The notes below the pieces were generated by a model. That model was not told the DNA's origin, did not search any database, and was given only the letters and a program-made list of their open reading frames with translations. Positions 22,476 through 33,290 of a stretch of 64,000 nucleotides of DNA are shown in pieces. The stretch comes from Aquarana catesbeiana (lineage: Eukaryota > Chordata > Amphibia > Anura > Ranidae). Location: the NCBI RefSeq assembly GCF_042186555.1, contig NC_133325.1, forward strand, positions 294,458,609-294,522,608, read 5' to 3'. Position 1 is the stretch's first letter. Each line of letters opens with the position of its first letter. The position numbers were made by a program, and so were the translations under genes.

Positions 22476-23386
22476 ATATAGATTTATAATTTTTCCTCCC
22501 CCATATGCCCTTTCACCTGATCTCTCTGTCAAAATCGATAGCACAACTATAAGCCCATCCCCACATGCCAAGGTTCTAGGTGTAGTCCTAGACTCTGAAC
22601 TCTCCTTCAAGCAACACATCCAATCACTGTCCAAATCCTGCCGCCTCAACCTCCGCAACATCTCCAACATAGGCCCCTTTCTAACCAATGACACAACAAA
22701 GCTCTTAATTCACTCGCTGGTCATCTCTCGCCTAGACTACTGCAACTCCCTTCTCATTGGCTTACCTCTACATAGTCTGTCACCTCTTCAATCCATCATG
22801 AATGCTGCTGCCAGACTCAAACACCTTACCAATCGCTCTGTGTCTGCCACTCCTCTCTGTCAATCCCTCCACTGGCTTCCGCTCGGCCAAAGAATTAAAT
22901 TCAAAATTCTAACAACTACGTACAAAGCCATCCACAATTTCGCCCCCAGCTACATCACTAGCTTAGTCTCTAAATACCATCCTACTCGTTCTCTTTGTTC
23001 CTCTCAAGACCTCCTGCTCTCTAGCTCCCTCGTCACCTCCTCCCACGCTCGCCTCCAGGACTTTTCCAAAGCCTCTCCAATCCTATGGAATGCCCTACCC
23101 CAATCTGTCCGCTTATCTCTTACTCTATTAGCTTTTAGACGATCCCTGAGAAGCCTATCCTACCCACACTTAACAACTGTATTTTCATTTTTTCCATCAG
23201 CTCATCCCCCACAGTTATTACCTTTTTGTTTCCACTTGACCCTCCCTTCTAGATTGTAAGCTTTAACGAGCAGGGCCCTCTGATCCATCCTGTATTGATT
23301 TGTATTGTAAGTGTACTGCCTGCCCTCATGTTGTAAAGCGCTGCGCAAACTGTTGGCGCTATATAAATCCTGTATAATAATAATAA
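22476..23386 (+). mobile_element. L2-like (CR1/L2 clade) LINE 3' end
   Basis: A 911-bp 5'-truncated non-LTR retrotransposon copy inserted in the L1-like element. It contains the C-terminal part of ORF2 and a 3' tail: TTGTAAAGCGCTGCGCAAAC, GGCGCTATATAAATCCTG, then (TAA)n. It is bounded by 15-bp direct repeats. It is younger than the L1 copy it interrupts. Confidence 0.93.
22511..23259 (+). pseudogene. L2-like LINE ORF2 C-terminal fragment
   Basis: An open frame of about 250 codons, without a start of its own because of 5' truncation. Readable blocks in order: KVLGVVLDSELSFKQHIQ, SRLDYCNSLLIGLP, NAAARLKHLTNRS, SLHWLPLGQRIKFK, TYKAIHNFAPSYI, PTRSLCSSQDLL and SPILWNALPQSVR. These are typical of the region after the RT palm in CR1/L2-clade LINEs. 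The catalytic RT motifs and endonuclease are absent. The frame is unbroken, suggesting a fairly recent insertion. Confidence 0.9.
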
Positions 23387-23401
23387 TATTTGATACTAGA
23401 T
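23387..23401. repeat. Right target-site duplication of the L2-like insertion
   Basis: An exact copy of the 15-bp word at 22461-22475, directly after the (TAA)n tail. Confidence 0.92.
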
Positions 23402-24944
23402 GACCATAATAGAGGTAGGGTAGGATCAGGTCCGTCTCGGGTCTCTGTCAATAGGTAAAATTTGTGATTTATAGTCCTGAATGAATGGAAAATTCAGACA
23501 GTATACATAACGCTTCTTTAAGAGATGGCCATGGGTCATTTAGAAACAATATGAGATCATCTGCATACATTGCTATCTTTTACACCAAAGTTCCCACATG
23601 GATACCAACAGCAGAGGCCCTCTTTATGGCCACTGCCACAGGCTCCATCACAATAGCGAACAGAGCCGGAGACAGTGGGCAACCCTGTCTCGTACCCCTC
23701 CTAACTGGAAATGATTCTGAGAGCTAGCCCCCTAGCTTAACCTGGGCTGAAGGGCAGGAATAAAGCAACTGCACCCATTTAAAAAACTCAGACCCGAACC
23801 CCATAGCCTCCAGCACTGAGAGCATATAAGCCCAGGCCACAGAGTCAAAGGCTTTCTCAATGTCGAGTGCTGCCAAGACTCTAGAGTTGGATTCAGTTGG
23901 GGTTAGCTGTAAATGAGTGAAAACCCGGCGGATGTTGATATCCATGGACTTCCCCGGCATAAACTCTGTTTGATCTATGCTGAGTAGATCAGGAATAATT
24001 TTCATCAATCTAGTGGCCAAAATTTTAGTTAAAATCATTACATCGTAATTCAACAAAGAAATGGGCCTGTAGGAGGCACATTTGGAGTGGTGCTTTCCTG
24101 GTTTGGGAATTAAGACTATATGGGCCTGATACATAGATGGGGGGTAGCGTCATTTTTTTTTCTAAAGATTCAGAAAACAAGCTGTGTAGTTTGGGTGCCA
24201 GGGTAGAGATGTTCACCCTATACCACTCCGCCGGGACACCATCTGGACCCGGAGTTTTCTTACCTGGAAAAGAGTGTATAGCTGCTTCGGAATAGCTCTT
24301 TTTTGACTGCGGTGCCCCTGATAGGTTTGCCCTAGCAGAGGGTGGTAACTCCCCAAAAAGTCCAGGAAAACCTCTCCCGGGGAGTACCACCTCAGCAGGG
24401 CAAGCAGAACTAAATAGTGCAATTAACTCACAATTTGATATACAGTTTTACAAATTAATCAAACCCACAGTAGTCAAAAATATATAAAAGAACAAACAAT
24501 GCAGTAAACCCCTTGGAAGCACCTGCTTACATATATCTAAAGTCAAATGTGGATCTTATTCATATGATTGGCAAGTTACTCACTGACTACTTCCACATAC
24601 ATGGTACCCCAATATCCCCTACTATTAAGTCAGCTGGATGCATTAGCATGAACACGCGCATTGGCACATGCGCTGAAAGCCATGTGCACACAACTGTGAC
24701 CTAATGCAGCAGGCCACAACTTTTGCTAAGCGTATGCATAGATCTCTAGGCCAGACCACGTAACTCAATTTTCGTATTTCATAAGCTGTATGATTCTGCT
24801 TCTTAGTATGCACCCTATGGACTAAGTGCCCAAGCCTGAATCTACCCACAGGAGAACCAGAGAGGACTTAGTGGGGAAGGGGGATCATGGAGCCACCTGC
24901 AAGCCAAATACTCTTGCATAAAAAGGTCTGTTTACATTGCGGTC

Positions 24945-25015
24945 CACACTGTATTGTCTAATCGATCCAATGATAAAGTTTCAATGATCGATTAGACACA
25001 CAATACAGTATGAAA
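24945..25015. repeat. Short palindrome
   Basis: TGTATTGTCTAATCGAT and ATCGATTAGACACACAATACA pair around an AT-rich loop of about 20 bp. It may be a tiny MITE; no flanking duplication was established. Confidence 0.45.
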
Positions 25016-25019
25016 ATCA

Positions 25020-25950
25020 AATCGATCTTTGATAGTTTCCCTAAATATTACTACATGAGAGCCTGTGTGCATCTCAGAGTGCAGTATCCACAAATATAAT
25101 ATTCTTTTCTTTTTCATATTTATACTGTTTATTGTAGGATAATCTTAATAAGGGCCACACAAGGAGCAAGTAGACTATGCTGGCAAAGTGTTGGAGCCCT
25201 CACCCAGAGGAAGGGGTGTATGAGGCAGTTTTCCCAGAGACTTCTGTGTCCTAAAGAATCCACATCAGCTAAAATGAATACTTTCTTTGGGGACTGAAGT
25301 GATCCTTATTGGTCAGCACAGTTACGTGACGATGCTGATCAATTACCCATGATTATTGCTGACATTATTCTGATACACAGCCTCCGGGGCTGTGTATGGA
25401 GTAAGAAGTGTATGGGTTAGTAAACTGGCAGACTTGGATAGCGGTGAACTTGCAATAGCAAATACAGCAAGTGCAGCGAGGATCACAGTAGTCGAGTTTC
25501 CAAGTAGGCCATACATCTGTAATTAAATTTAGCCAGCCAAGTTTATTAGGAAACTCTAACTTCCAATGAGAAGCTCCATCCATGTCTTAGTAGTAGCGAG
25601 GATTTTCTAAGGTTGTTTAAATTACATGTTTGGGATAAGATAAAAAATATGGGAAAATGTGTTCATTGCATCAGATCTACTATGAGATTTAAAATATGAC
25701 CTTCACAGATACTTGCTCTCTCTATATGAATCTATTGATCTGGAAAAAAGAATTGGACAAAAAAAAAATAGACAAATGTTTCATAAGTGAATAAAATACT
25801 TCTCAACTTTAGTAAAAATCAGTTATGTTATATACTGTAGTGTACACATTTTAATAGCCTTGTTATAGTACACCTGCAGGAAAAAGCAGCAAAATCACAT
25901 AATTGCACCTCTCTCCAGTAGCCCATGCTTGCATTTTCTTTGCACTTTGC
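25020..25950. other. Unique AT-rich sequence, nothing recognised
   Basis: No domain, repeat terminus or tandem array was identified. Confidence 0.45.
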
Positions 25951-26580
25951 AATGTTCTATTGGGCTGAGGTCAGAAAACTCTGTGCAGGTCAGTCAAGTT
26001 CTTCCACCCCAAAATCGCTCATCCATGTCTTTATGGACCTTGCTTTGTGCACTGGTCCAAACCATTTGGTGGAGGCAGGATTATGGTTATTTTTTTCAGG
26101 GGTTGGGCTTGGCGCTTTAGTTCCAGTGCCATCAGCATACCAAGACATTTTTGACAATTTCGTGCTCCCAACTTTGTGGGAACAGTTTGGGGATGGCCCC
26201 TTCCTGTTCCAACGTGACTGTGCACCAGTGCACAAAGCAAGGTCCATAAAGATGAGTGAGTTTGGGGTGGAGGAACTTGACTGGCCTGCATAGAGTTCTG
26301 ACCTCAACCCAATAGCACACCTTTGGGATGAATTGGAGTGGAGACTGCGCCAGGCCTTATTGTCCACATTAGTGCCTGTCCTCACAAATGCGCTTCTAGA
26401 AGAAAGATTCCCATAGACTCCCTCCTAAACCTTGTGGACAGCCTTCCCAGAAGAGTTGAAGCTGTTATAGCTGCTAAGTGTTGGACAACTCAATATTGAA
26501 CCCTACTGACTAAAACTGGGATGCCATTAAAGTTCCTGTGCGTGTAAAGGCAGGCGTCCCAATACTTTTTGTAATATAGT
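25951..26580 (+). mobile_element. Tc1-like transposon family 2 with inverted internal duplication
   Basis: The right end (AAAGGCAGGCGTCCCAATAC, then GTAATATAGTG) is the family 2 terminus. The forward sequence covers the middle and C-terminal transposase. The left 97 bp (25958-26054) is the reverse complement of 26224-26315 in the same element, replacing the normal 5' half. No left terminal repeat is present. Confidence 0.85.
26058..26499 (+). pseudogene. Tc1-like transposase remnant, family 2
   Basis: Readable blocks: LPTLWEQFGDGPFLFQRD (second catalytic Asp kept), CAPVHKARSIK and FGVEELDWPA, then an in-frame TAG where other copies have Gln. The DLNPIAHLW block follows, in which the catalytic Glu is Ala. 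The C-terminus VEAVIAAK-like and a TGA near 26498 follow after further indels. The DNA-binding domain and first Asp are missing. Confidence 0.85.
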
Positions 26581-26599
26581 GTGTGTGTGTATATATAAA

Positions 26600-28136
26600 A
26601 TGATACCAATGGCTGCATGGGAAAAAATATATATAAATATTCCTATTGACTTCTATAGTTTTTTACTCTTCCTGACTTTTCTTCTCTGTCTGACTCCCAA
26701 CAAGTGAATCATAGCTATAGAATAACTGAGGGATGTTGTTGTAATTTTGATTGAAATTATTTTTTTTTTATTGAAATTATTTTAGTCTGATTCTACCACC
26801 TTTTTTAAGTCAAACTATGGCAACACTGAATTTTAAAAGCCATTTTGAATACAACAAAATAGTTCTTTGATATTTGTCCAATGTTTAGAAGCAGATTAAA
26901 TAAAAATAAAAAGGCCTTGACAGGATTAAGTCTGGAACATGTCCAGCCTAAGGGCTACTCTGCGGTAGATATTGGCTTAATAAGATGTGTGTATCAGTCT
27001 ATGCTTCCTGTTTGTCTGATGGGAACACTTCTGACACAGGCCAAATGTATCCGCTGCAAGACATTACTAGTCTCCATCATTTGATCATCATTTCTACACA
27101 GCTGTCCCCTGTTGCCCTTAAACCTGGCAAAAACATTGCTGTGATGTCACTTTTTTCAGTTAATATAATTTTCTTATACTTGAGGTGAACAATACAAAGC
27201 AAAGCTCTGGGACTACTTTAAATGTATTTATTCATTTATTTTTGGGTAGCAAAATGTATTTTGAGTTTTAAAAGCCCCAATTTAAACATGTATGTTACCA
27301 AATCGTGGTGTTTTGTTATCTAAATTTTAACTGTGTTCATGCTACAACAGTCATTTGCTAATTGCACACATCAACAAATGCGATCATTGTCAATGATTAA
27401 TGGTGAACTCTGCTACCAGTGGTAAGTGTGGCATTCCCTGAGGTGTGGATCCCCTCATAAGGAGAGTTGGAGTTTTCAGTGGGATACTCCCAGGTTCTAC
27501 CTCTTTGATCGGCCATACAGGCAATGACTGACAGCTGGCGGGCAACTGAATTCTAGTACTGAACGTTCTGTTGGAAACATAACCCACAAATTTGAAGGCG
27601 GTAATCAGGTTGTAAGTTTTAATACAGGCAGAAGGCTGGGGTAGGAAGAAGGTAGAATATACAAGCCAGGCCAATATTAAATTCAGTACTGTGGACAGGA
27701 TATACTGTACAACATAGGATACCCAAAATAACGATTTAACTTGGTGCCTGGAAAAATTATAGGCACCATTACAACATGCTGTTCTCTAAAGTAACAAACG
27801 ACCTGGGCACACACCAACAAGGCTGCATTCACATATGAGCGAATTTCAGATATGTATTTTTTTTATTGCGCATGTATATGAACATTTTTCAGTAATAATA
27901 ATTTTTACTGCAAAAAAATGCACATACAGAGTTCCAAAATCAAGAACAATATATGCAAAAAGACAGAAAATTCAAGAGCATCAAATAAACCCAATAAAAT
28001 CAGGATGATGGCGACAACACCCTCATCGACAACATCCTCATCAAGTGTCCTAATAGAGTATTGTAGACAACACCAAGTTGCATAGAAACAACTTATTCGT
28101 ATACTTTAAATGCTAAGTACAAACATAGCATTAATG
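26600..28136. other. Mostly unique sequence, nothing recognised
   Basis: No credible gene. The reverse frame at 27390-27674 has no recognisable domain. The stretch 27880-28130 might be part of an L1-like 3' untranslated region, but this is not demonstrable by eye. Confidence 0.4.
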
Positions 28137-28473
28137 TACTTATTTTGCAAAAATAAAACAGCTTTCCATTAATTCTACACAGGCTTACATAATTCTCTTC
28201 ATAGCTGTTTAAACACACTGCTGGATTACTTCTGCCTTACTTCCTGGACAGACTTTAGGTCATGACACACGAAGGAGTTGACCAGCTGAGGGAAGATGAT
28301 GTAGGGTGTAGTGTGCTAATGAGATTAGTTGGTCAAGTCCTTCCTGTGTCATGACCTTTAGTCTGACCAGGAAGTAAGGCAGAAGTAATTGAGCAGTGTG
28401 TTTAAACAGCTATGAAGAGAGTGGGGTAAGTGTAGAATTAATGGAAAGCTGTTTTATTTTTGTAAAATGAGTA
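28137..28473. mobile_element. Foldback MITE, 337 bp
   Basis: The arms (28137 to about 28280, and about 28331-28473) pair almost throughout: TACTTATTTTGCAAAAATAA with TTATTTTTGTAAAATGAGTA, AGCTGTTTAAACACACTGCT with AGCAGTGTGTTTAAACAGCT, and GCCTTACTTCCTGG with CCAGGAAGTAAGGC. The loop is about 50 bp. There is no coding sequence. Confidence 0.85.
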
Positions 28474-28549
28474 TGAGTATGCTATGCTATATTGGTATAT
28501 TGGGAGCTGTAACTTTGAAGAAAAAAAAAAGGTGAACTTGGCCTTTAAC

Positions 28550-29189
28550 ACAAAAAAATAAAGAGCAACAAATCATCAATAGGATAAAGCTTTCTGCTTC
28601 AAACGGATATCTGTCTCCATCAAGCACTCAAAAGAACATTAGCATGGTATTAAGCTTTATAAACCATGTTGTAGAATGAACCCATGTATCACTGAGAGTC
28701 CATGATTAAGCCAAGCCAATTATGTATCTATCATACCAGAAAAGAAACAACAAAAGGTGTGCTGCCATTGAATGCTTCCCCTAGCAACAAAATGCGCTCA
28801 TAGAGTATGGCCATAGATTGGATGCGGCAAGTCATGCACTCTGTCCACAATGTGACAGAAACAAGAGCCCTTTACACGAGGACACCAGTGAGGGAGGCAA
28901 CATCGGCTATACTTACAGCTCATTAAAAACCAACAATCTGAGCTGTAGTAGCATGAGAAAGCAGGAACAGGGGGAATAGACAGAAAAAAAGAGGAGATAA
29001 AAGAGAGAGGGAAGAGGGGAAAAAGGAAAAGAATTGGGAGGGGGGGGGTGCAAGGTGGGATAATGAGATCCTGTGCACAAGAGACCATATATAAATCACC
29101 CTTCCAGGGTGTTATGTGGATATTAACAGACCAGGCAGATAGCTGTTGCACGGCATCAAGAAAGATCCATACCCGCCTTAATAAATGCA
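28550..29189 (-). other. Probable 3' untranslated region of second L1-like LINE
   Basis: It follows the C-terminal ORF2 remnant on the reverse strand. It contains an A/G-rich stretch (about 28980-29045) and no domain. The 3' boundary is not visible. Confidence 0.35.
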
Positions 29190-29925
29190 CAGTATAGAAA
29201 AGTCAGTTGGCTGAGTCTGAAGTCGCAACATCCAAGTAAGACTCGATATGTTTAAAATTGAATCCAGCAAGCCCAGGTAGTGTAGTAAAATGTGTCTTGA
29301 GCTATAGAAATAAGTTCTTCCATTTTGGCCAATTTATCCAGACTGACAAACCATTCTTTAAGAGAAGGAACATGGGTCTGTGTCCAATAACTAGGAACGT
29401 ACATCCTCGCTGCCGTAACCATGTGCATCTCTAGCAATTTATGGTTTTTGCTGCGCTAGGTGCTGAATGATGAAGCAAGTATTGTGCGGGTGTAAGTTCC
29501 AAGAGGTAAGAGGTCACCTGCGTAATGATGGCATTGACCTCTTTCCAGTAAGACTGTATCGTGGCACACTCCTACCATATATGAAGCATTGTTCCTGGTG
29601 TTTGATTGCATCTCCAACATATGTCAGGGACATTCAGACAAATTTTGCTTACGAGATGCGGGGTTCGATATCAGTGGGAAAAGATCTTGAAGTTATGTTC
29701 TTGTGCAGATGCATTGACAAACCCTTTATGGATGGTCCTATGTACTTGTTCCGATTGATCATCTGATAGGGAAATTCCCAGCTCCACTTTCCATTTACAC
29801 TGGAGGTGATTGGGAGCGTCTGGTCATTTTTCAGTAAGAAGTAAATTGATGAGATCAGGTGCTATTGAGGGTTTTTAGAAGAGCATAAGGGTTTAAACCA
29901 TATCATTGTCATCAATTCGCATGAC
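29190..29925 (-). pseudogene. Second L1-like LINE, ORF2 C-terminal end
   Basis: On the reverse strand: YRTPHLVSKI, then DICWRCNQTPGTMLHIW (the CCHC-like C-terminal motif of L1/Tx1 ORF2), ATIQSYWKEVNAIITQV and TAARMYVPSYWTQ, then VPSLKEWFVSLDKLAKMEEL. A stop replaces a Trp in the HIWxE block and frameshifts are present. It is 5'-truncated at about 29925. Confidence 0.8.
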
Positions 29926-29949
29926 CGGAGACTGTGACCAGCTCTCAAT

Positions 29950-30095
29950 AGAGCCGATTCACACAGCTCCTGGGCGGCCACGATCCGCATTGGAAAAGGA
30001 TCCTGTGCGTCATTTGGCTCCGTTTCAGGTGCGAATTCAGGAAAAAATTCAGATCTGATTCGCACCTGAATCGGTGTACGGCTGCTAGGTCCACT
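29950..30095. repeat. MITE-like repeat with CAGGTGCGAAT core
   Basis: CAGGTGCGAATTC and GATTCGCACCTG form an internal palindrome. The same core occurs at 50418-50460. Both carry GCGTC and CAATGC-like flanking words, so they are probably the same family. Confidence 0.5.
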
Positions 30096-30099
30096 TAAG

Positions 30100-30920
30100 G
30101 CCTATCCATTCAGGGTTCCGCAAAGGAGGAGCAGCCAACATTAAGCCTGGGGCAGAACCACATGTGTTAGAGGCTCGGCCTGTTCGTTGTCGGATGTAAA
30201 GGAAAAACAGTTGCCACAAAGGGAGGACCACTCCTGTTACCGGAGGCAAGTTTGGAAGGGATGAGGTTCTGAAGGAGTACCAGAGCAGAGGCTTCATTAG
30301 CCAGGGACAGTGAAGTAGTGGAAAGCTACAGTAGAGACTTATCCAGGAAGGCAGCCGGTAGCTGTGAGTAAAGCTTGAAGGAATACGGCGGATAGTTGCA
30401 AGTAAAGCTTGAAGATTAAGTACAGCGGTTAGCTGTGGGTGAAGCTCGGGAATCCAGCAGGTAGCTGAGAGTTCAAGAAGTCTAGCGAAAGCAGGCGAGC
30501 TGAGCTTAAGGATCTACAGTGGGATACTGTCAGTTAAACTGGAAGATCTACAGTAGGATACTGTGAGATTTTTTTTGCCATAGGAGACAGCGATTGTTAC
30601 AAGATACAGATTGCTGCATTCAGCTTAATGGCCCTTGTTCTGCATCGCTGTGTGCCTAGTTCTATTTTTGTCTGTGGAGTTTGCCTTAATTGCTATTGCA
30701 TTTGCCTAAGGGTGTCCTGTGCCCTAAACCCTCTCTCCCCACTGTTCCTGTTAAGAGAAATAAAACTCTGTTTATTTTTACAAAAAGTGACTGGCGCCCA
30801 ATCTTTTCACCTTGCACTACATCCACTATGCCTAGTAACCTGCACCCTGAGGAGGAATGTCAGTTCTCCCTGATTCTGGGGGTCACCATCAGGCCCTTGG
30901 AAGTCGGGGAGACCGCTACA
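30100..30920 (+). mobile_element. Candidate LTR with possible primer-binding site
   Basis: AATAAA at 30759-30764 is followed 28 bp later by TGGCGCCCA (30792-30800), which matches the start of a tRNA-Lys primer-binding site as used by some LTR retrotransposons. Upstream, short internal repeats occur (AGCTGTGRGT, AAAGCTTGAAG, GGATACTGT). An LTR 3' edge (TTTTTACA) would be 9 bp from the PBS, which is more than usual. No gag-pol is present. Confidence 0.3.
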
Positions 30921-31019
30921 TTTAGATACATGTTCTTGTGTCTGCAGTTGTGTGGACGGGTCAGTATATGCTTCAGTCAATCTGGATTTCAGTATTTTCA
31001 GCACTTTGCTCTGCTCTGG

Positions 31020-31540
31020 AATTCTTTTGCATAGACTCTCCTTAATGTAATAATCTCAGTGGTACCGTCAAAGGTGCTCTATGGGGACCTTGTTATGCTT
31101 AATAAGCACATAAGACTGTTTTTGTTGGTGCAGGCCTGTTTTAATTGCTTCAGTTTTGTTTTCAAGTTTCACATAATTTGTGTCGCTTGTATTTTACTTA
31201 TTGATACTAAAATGTATCCTTCTGGAACTTGTATTAGGTTTTTAATTTTATTCCATTGACCAGATACTGGCTATAAACATGTTGGGGGTTCAAACATATT
31301 GCCATGTTAATTTTCCCAAGTAAATAGAATATTTGATAATTAATTTAATGATAATTAATATTGATATTTGTATGTTGGAAAGTATTTTCTCTCGTTATTT
31401 TCCTTTTACATGATAATGACATAATAGCCATAGTACTTGCTTTTATTAGCACTTTTATGACTGTTTTTAGATTCATCTTCTTTTCCGTTTTAACTAAATA
31501 TGGTGTGCTCATATAGACAAAACACATAACATAACTTTTT
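31020..31540. other. Unique AT-rich sequence, nothing recognised
   Basis: No repeat ends or plausible exons were seen. Confidence 0.45.
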
Positions 31541-31544
31541 TTTT

Positions 31545-31720
31545 TTTTTCCCCATATTTTTTATTAGAAAATAAGTACAAAAATAAAAACAAAAAACATC
31601 TCCCACAGGGGGCACACAGGCAGCGCGATCACGGGAGTACATCCTAGGACAGCCTCCCGGCAAAGTGTGGCCACGCTGTAGCCGTCATTTGGCTATAGTG
31701 CAGTCGCGAAGGGGTTAAAA
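31545..31720. repeat. Fragment of dispersed repeat ending GAAGGGGTTAA
   Basis: A T-run, an A-rich stretch and a GC-rich body (AGCGCGATCACGGGAG, GCCACGCTGTAGCCG) end in GCGAAGGGGTTAA. The composition contrasts sharply with its flanks. Confidence 0.45.
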
Positions 31721-32059
31721 CAAGCACTTATTCACCTCCTATGGAGAAATGTAAAATGACAGCTATTTTCTATCTTGGTAGCCTGTCAGCCTTCTCCTGT
31801 AAATACACAGCAAGTGTTTCTAAGCTGTTGGAAACTGACTGTAAACTGACAATGGAGACTCTGTTGAGATCTTTTGGAATGAGCTATTTCACAGTACAAG
31901 CAACTAAAGTGGTCAGAGATAGTTGTTTTAAAGCTGAGCTCCAGAAATATAAATGTAATCTCTATGGCCCAAAAACCTTTGCAATTCCAGCTGTTTATTT
32001 TGTAAAAGAAGCAGTGAACAGTTGGACCTGATATCGTTTACCAGCTTTCAATGGTGATG

Positions 32060-32427
32060 TTGATTTACTAAAGAAGTAGCACATTCATTTTTCTAAGTGA
32101 CTTCCCTTATCTTGGTAAATGAGGTGAAGCTAAGTGAAAAATCATTTTCCAATGAATAAGTATGTGCTAGGAAAATTTTTAAAAACAAGCTTTTTTGCGC
32201 ACACATGATTGCACTAAGCCAAGTGAGTTTTCACTTGGCTTAGTATATGGGATTAGGTTCTGCTGACTTCAATGCTCCAAACCTGTGCAAGCAAAAAATA
32301 TTATTTTTCTAACATTTGTGTGTGGTGGGATTATTCTTTGCAAAGTGAACTTTTACTTTATTTTTTAAACTAAGTGAAAATTCTTTACACAGTGAACACG
32401 CTCTTCTCTTTTTAGTAAATCATTCCC
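32060..32427. mobile_element. MITE with GATTTACTAAA ends
   Basis: TTGATTTACTAAAGAAG on the left is matched by CTTTTTAGTAAATCA on the right. The centre holds CTAAGCCAAGTGAG...CTCACTT-like palindromic sequence (TAAGCCAAGTGAGTTTTCAC TTGGCTTA). It shares end style with 49573 and 55647. Confidence 0.65.
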
Positions 32428-32489
32428 AATAAATCATGAAAAATCAGTAAGAAAAACATGAAAAACAATGATAATTTAATGATTTAAAA

Positions 32490-32645
32490 ATTAATAAAAG
32501 TGGGTACTCACAAAGTGCAACTCTAATAAGCCATAAAAACACAGAGTATGGACATGTGCAGGACCATAACAGGGGGTAGAGCTGACGCGTTTTTGGGGTG
32601 CGCCCTCTTCCTCAGGGCTAGGCTAAATAAAACAGTGTCATAATG
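32490..32645. repeat. Fragment of foldback-type repeat
   Basis: It carries GACGCGTTTTTGGGGTGCGC and CTTCCTCAGGGC, a core that also appears in altered form near 12098-12135. The inverted partner arm is not visible. Confidence 0.35.
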
Positions 32646-32989
32646 CATGAAAAATCAGTGTTGTAATCCTTTTTGGGAAACCTGTGATAATGGAAATAAT
32701 TTGTGATTTTGATTTATGATTATGATTATTGCCCCCAGCAATTTAAGTCTAAAAAGCTTCCAGCTGACATGCTTACTTTATGTCAGTAAGTCACTAGCTA
32801 ATGAAGCAAGGACCAGGATGCTCTGGTGTTTGCACCTTTTTAATAATGACAACGCCCATATTTCCACCTTGACAATTTCCACACAATAAATGCTACATCC
32901 AAGTCATGAATTTACCTACCTGAATATTGCCAGCTCTAGGAAATGCTGGTCTTTCTAAAAGGCAGCTTCTAAAATGCCGAGTTATAGGT

Positions 32990-33290
32990 GCTGATGTATC
33001 AGGGCCCCACATTCTTTCTGCATTTATTTAATCAGCTGAAATAAAGCTTTAATCTTCTCTTCACATTTACCAATTGCAGGCCTTTAGTGGTGTTCTTCAA
33101 ATCAATTTGCTATTTCAGTTAATCGATAAAACGTCTGTTTGCCTTTTTAATAGCTTTGATTTTTTTTTTTTTTAATCCGATCAATAATGGAAGAGATGAG
33201 CTCTATTGAATCATTAGTATTGATGACATTTTCCATGGTGAATGAGTTTAGCTTAAAATCTTTGATGTTGGTAAGCACTAAACACGGATG
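32990..33290. other. Candidate conserved non-coding stretch (speculative)
   Basis: Unique sequence free of transposon ends, rich in homeodomain-type TAAT/ATTA and ATCAAT words (TTTAATCAGCTGAAATAAAG, CAGTTAATCGATAAAACG, ATCCGATCAATAATGG) with a T-run. This composition resembles vertebrate developmental enhancers, but no alignment is available. It is an inference from texture only. Confidence 0.2.

Larger units (their letters stand above)
21208..24425 (-). pseudogene. L1-like LINE ORF2 (reverse transcriptase), 5'-truncated, split by an L2 insertion
   Basis: Read on the reverse strand from 24425: KTPGPDGVPAEWY, then the RT fingers (LIPKPGKHHS, YRPISLLNYD), ALDIEKAFDSV, RRGTRQGCPLSPALF and the catalytic box KIAMYADDLILFLNDPW (YADD at 23556-23567). 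After the L2 insertion it continues with KYLGI, WLQGGLACPNFY and the C-terminal HVFWQCPNIQVFW (a typical L1/Tx1-clade tail), ending at a TAG at 21208-21210. Several stops and frameshifts break it. The endonuclease domain and ORF1 are missing, as expected for a 5'-truncated copy. Confidence 0.9.

Noticed and set aside
22798..23259. Free-standing 153-codon gene beginning at an ATG
   Set aside because: The frame extends upstream without a stop and matches the L2-clade ORF2 tail; the ATG is internal.
31741..32031. 96-codon forward frame
   Set aside because: No recognisable domain, and the word TTTTAAAGCTGAGCTCC inside it looks like the end of a TTAA-type repeat.
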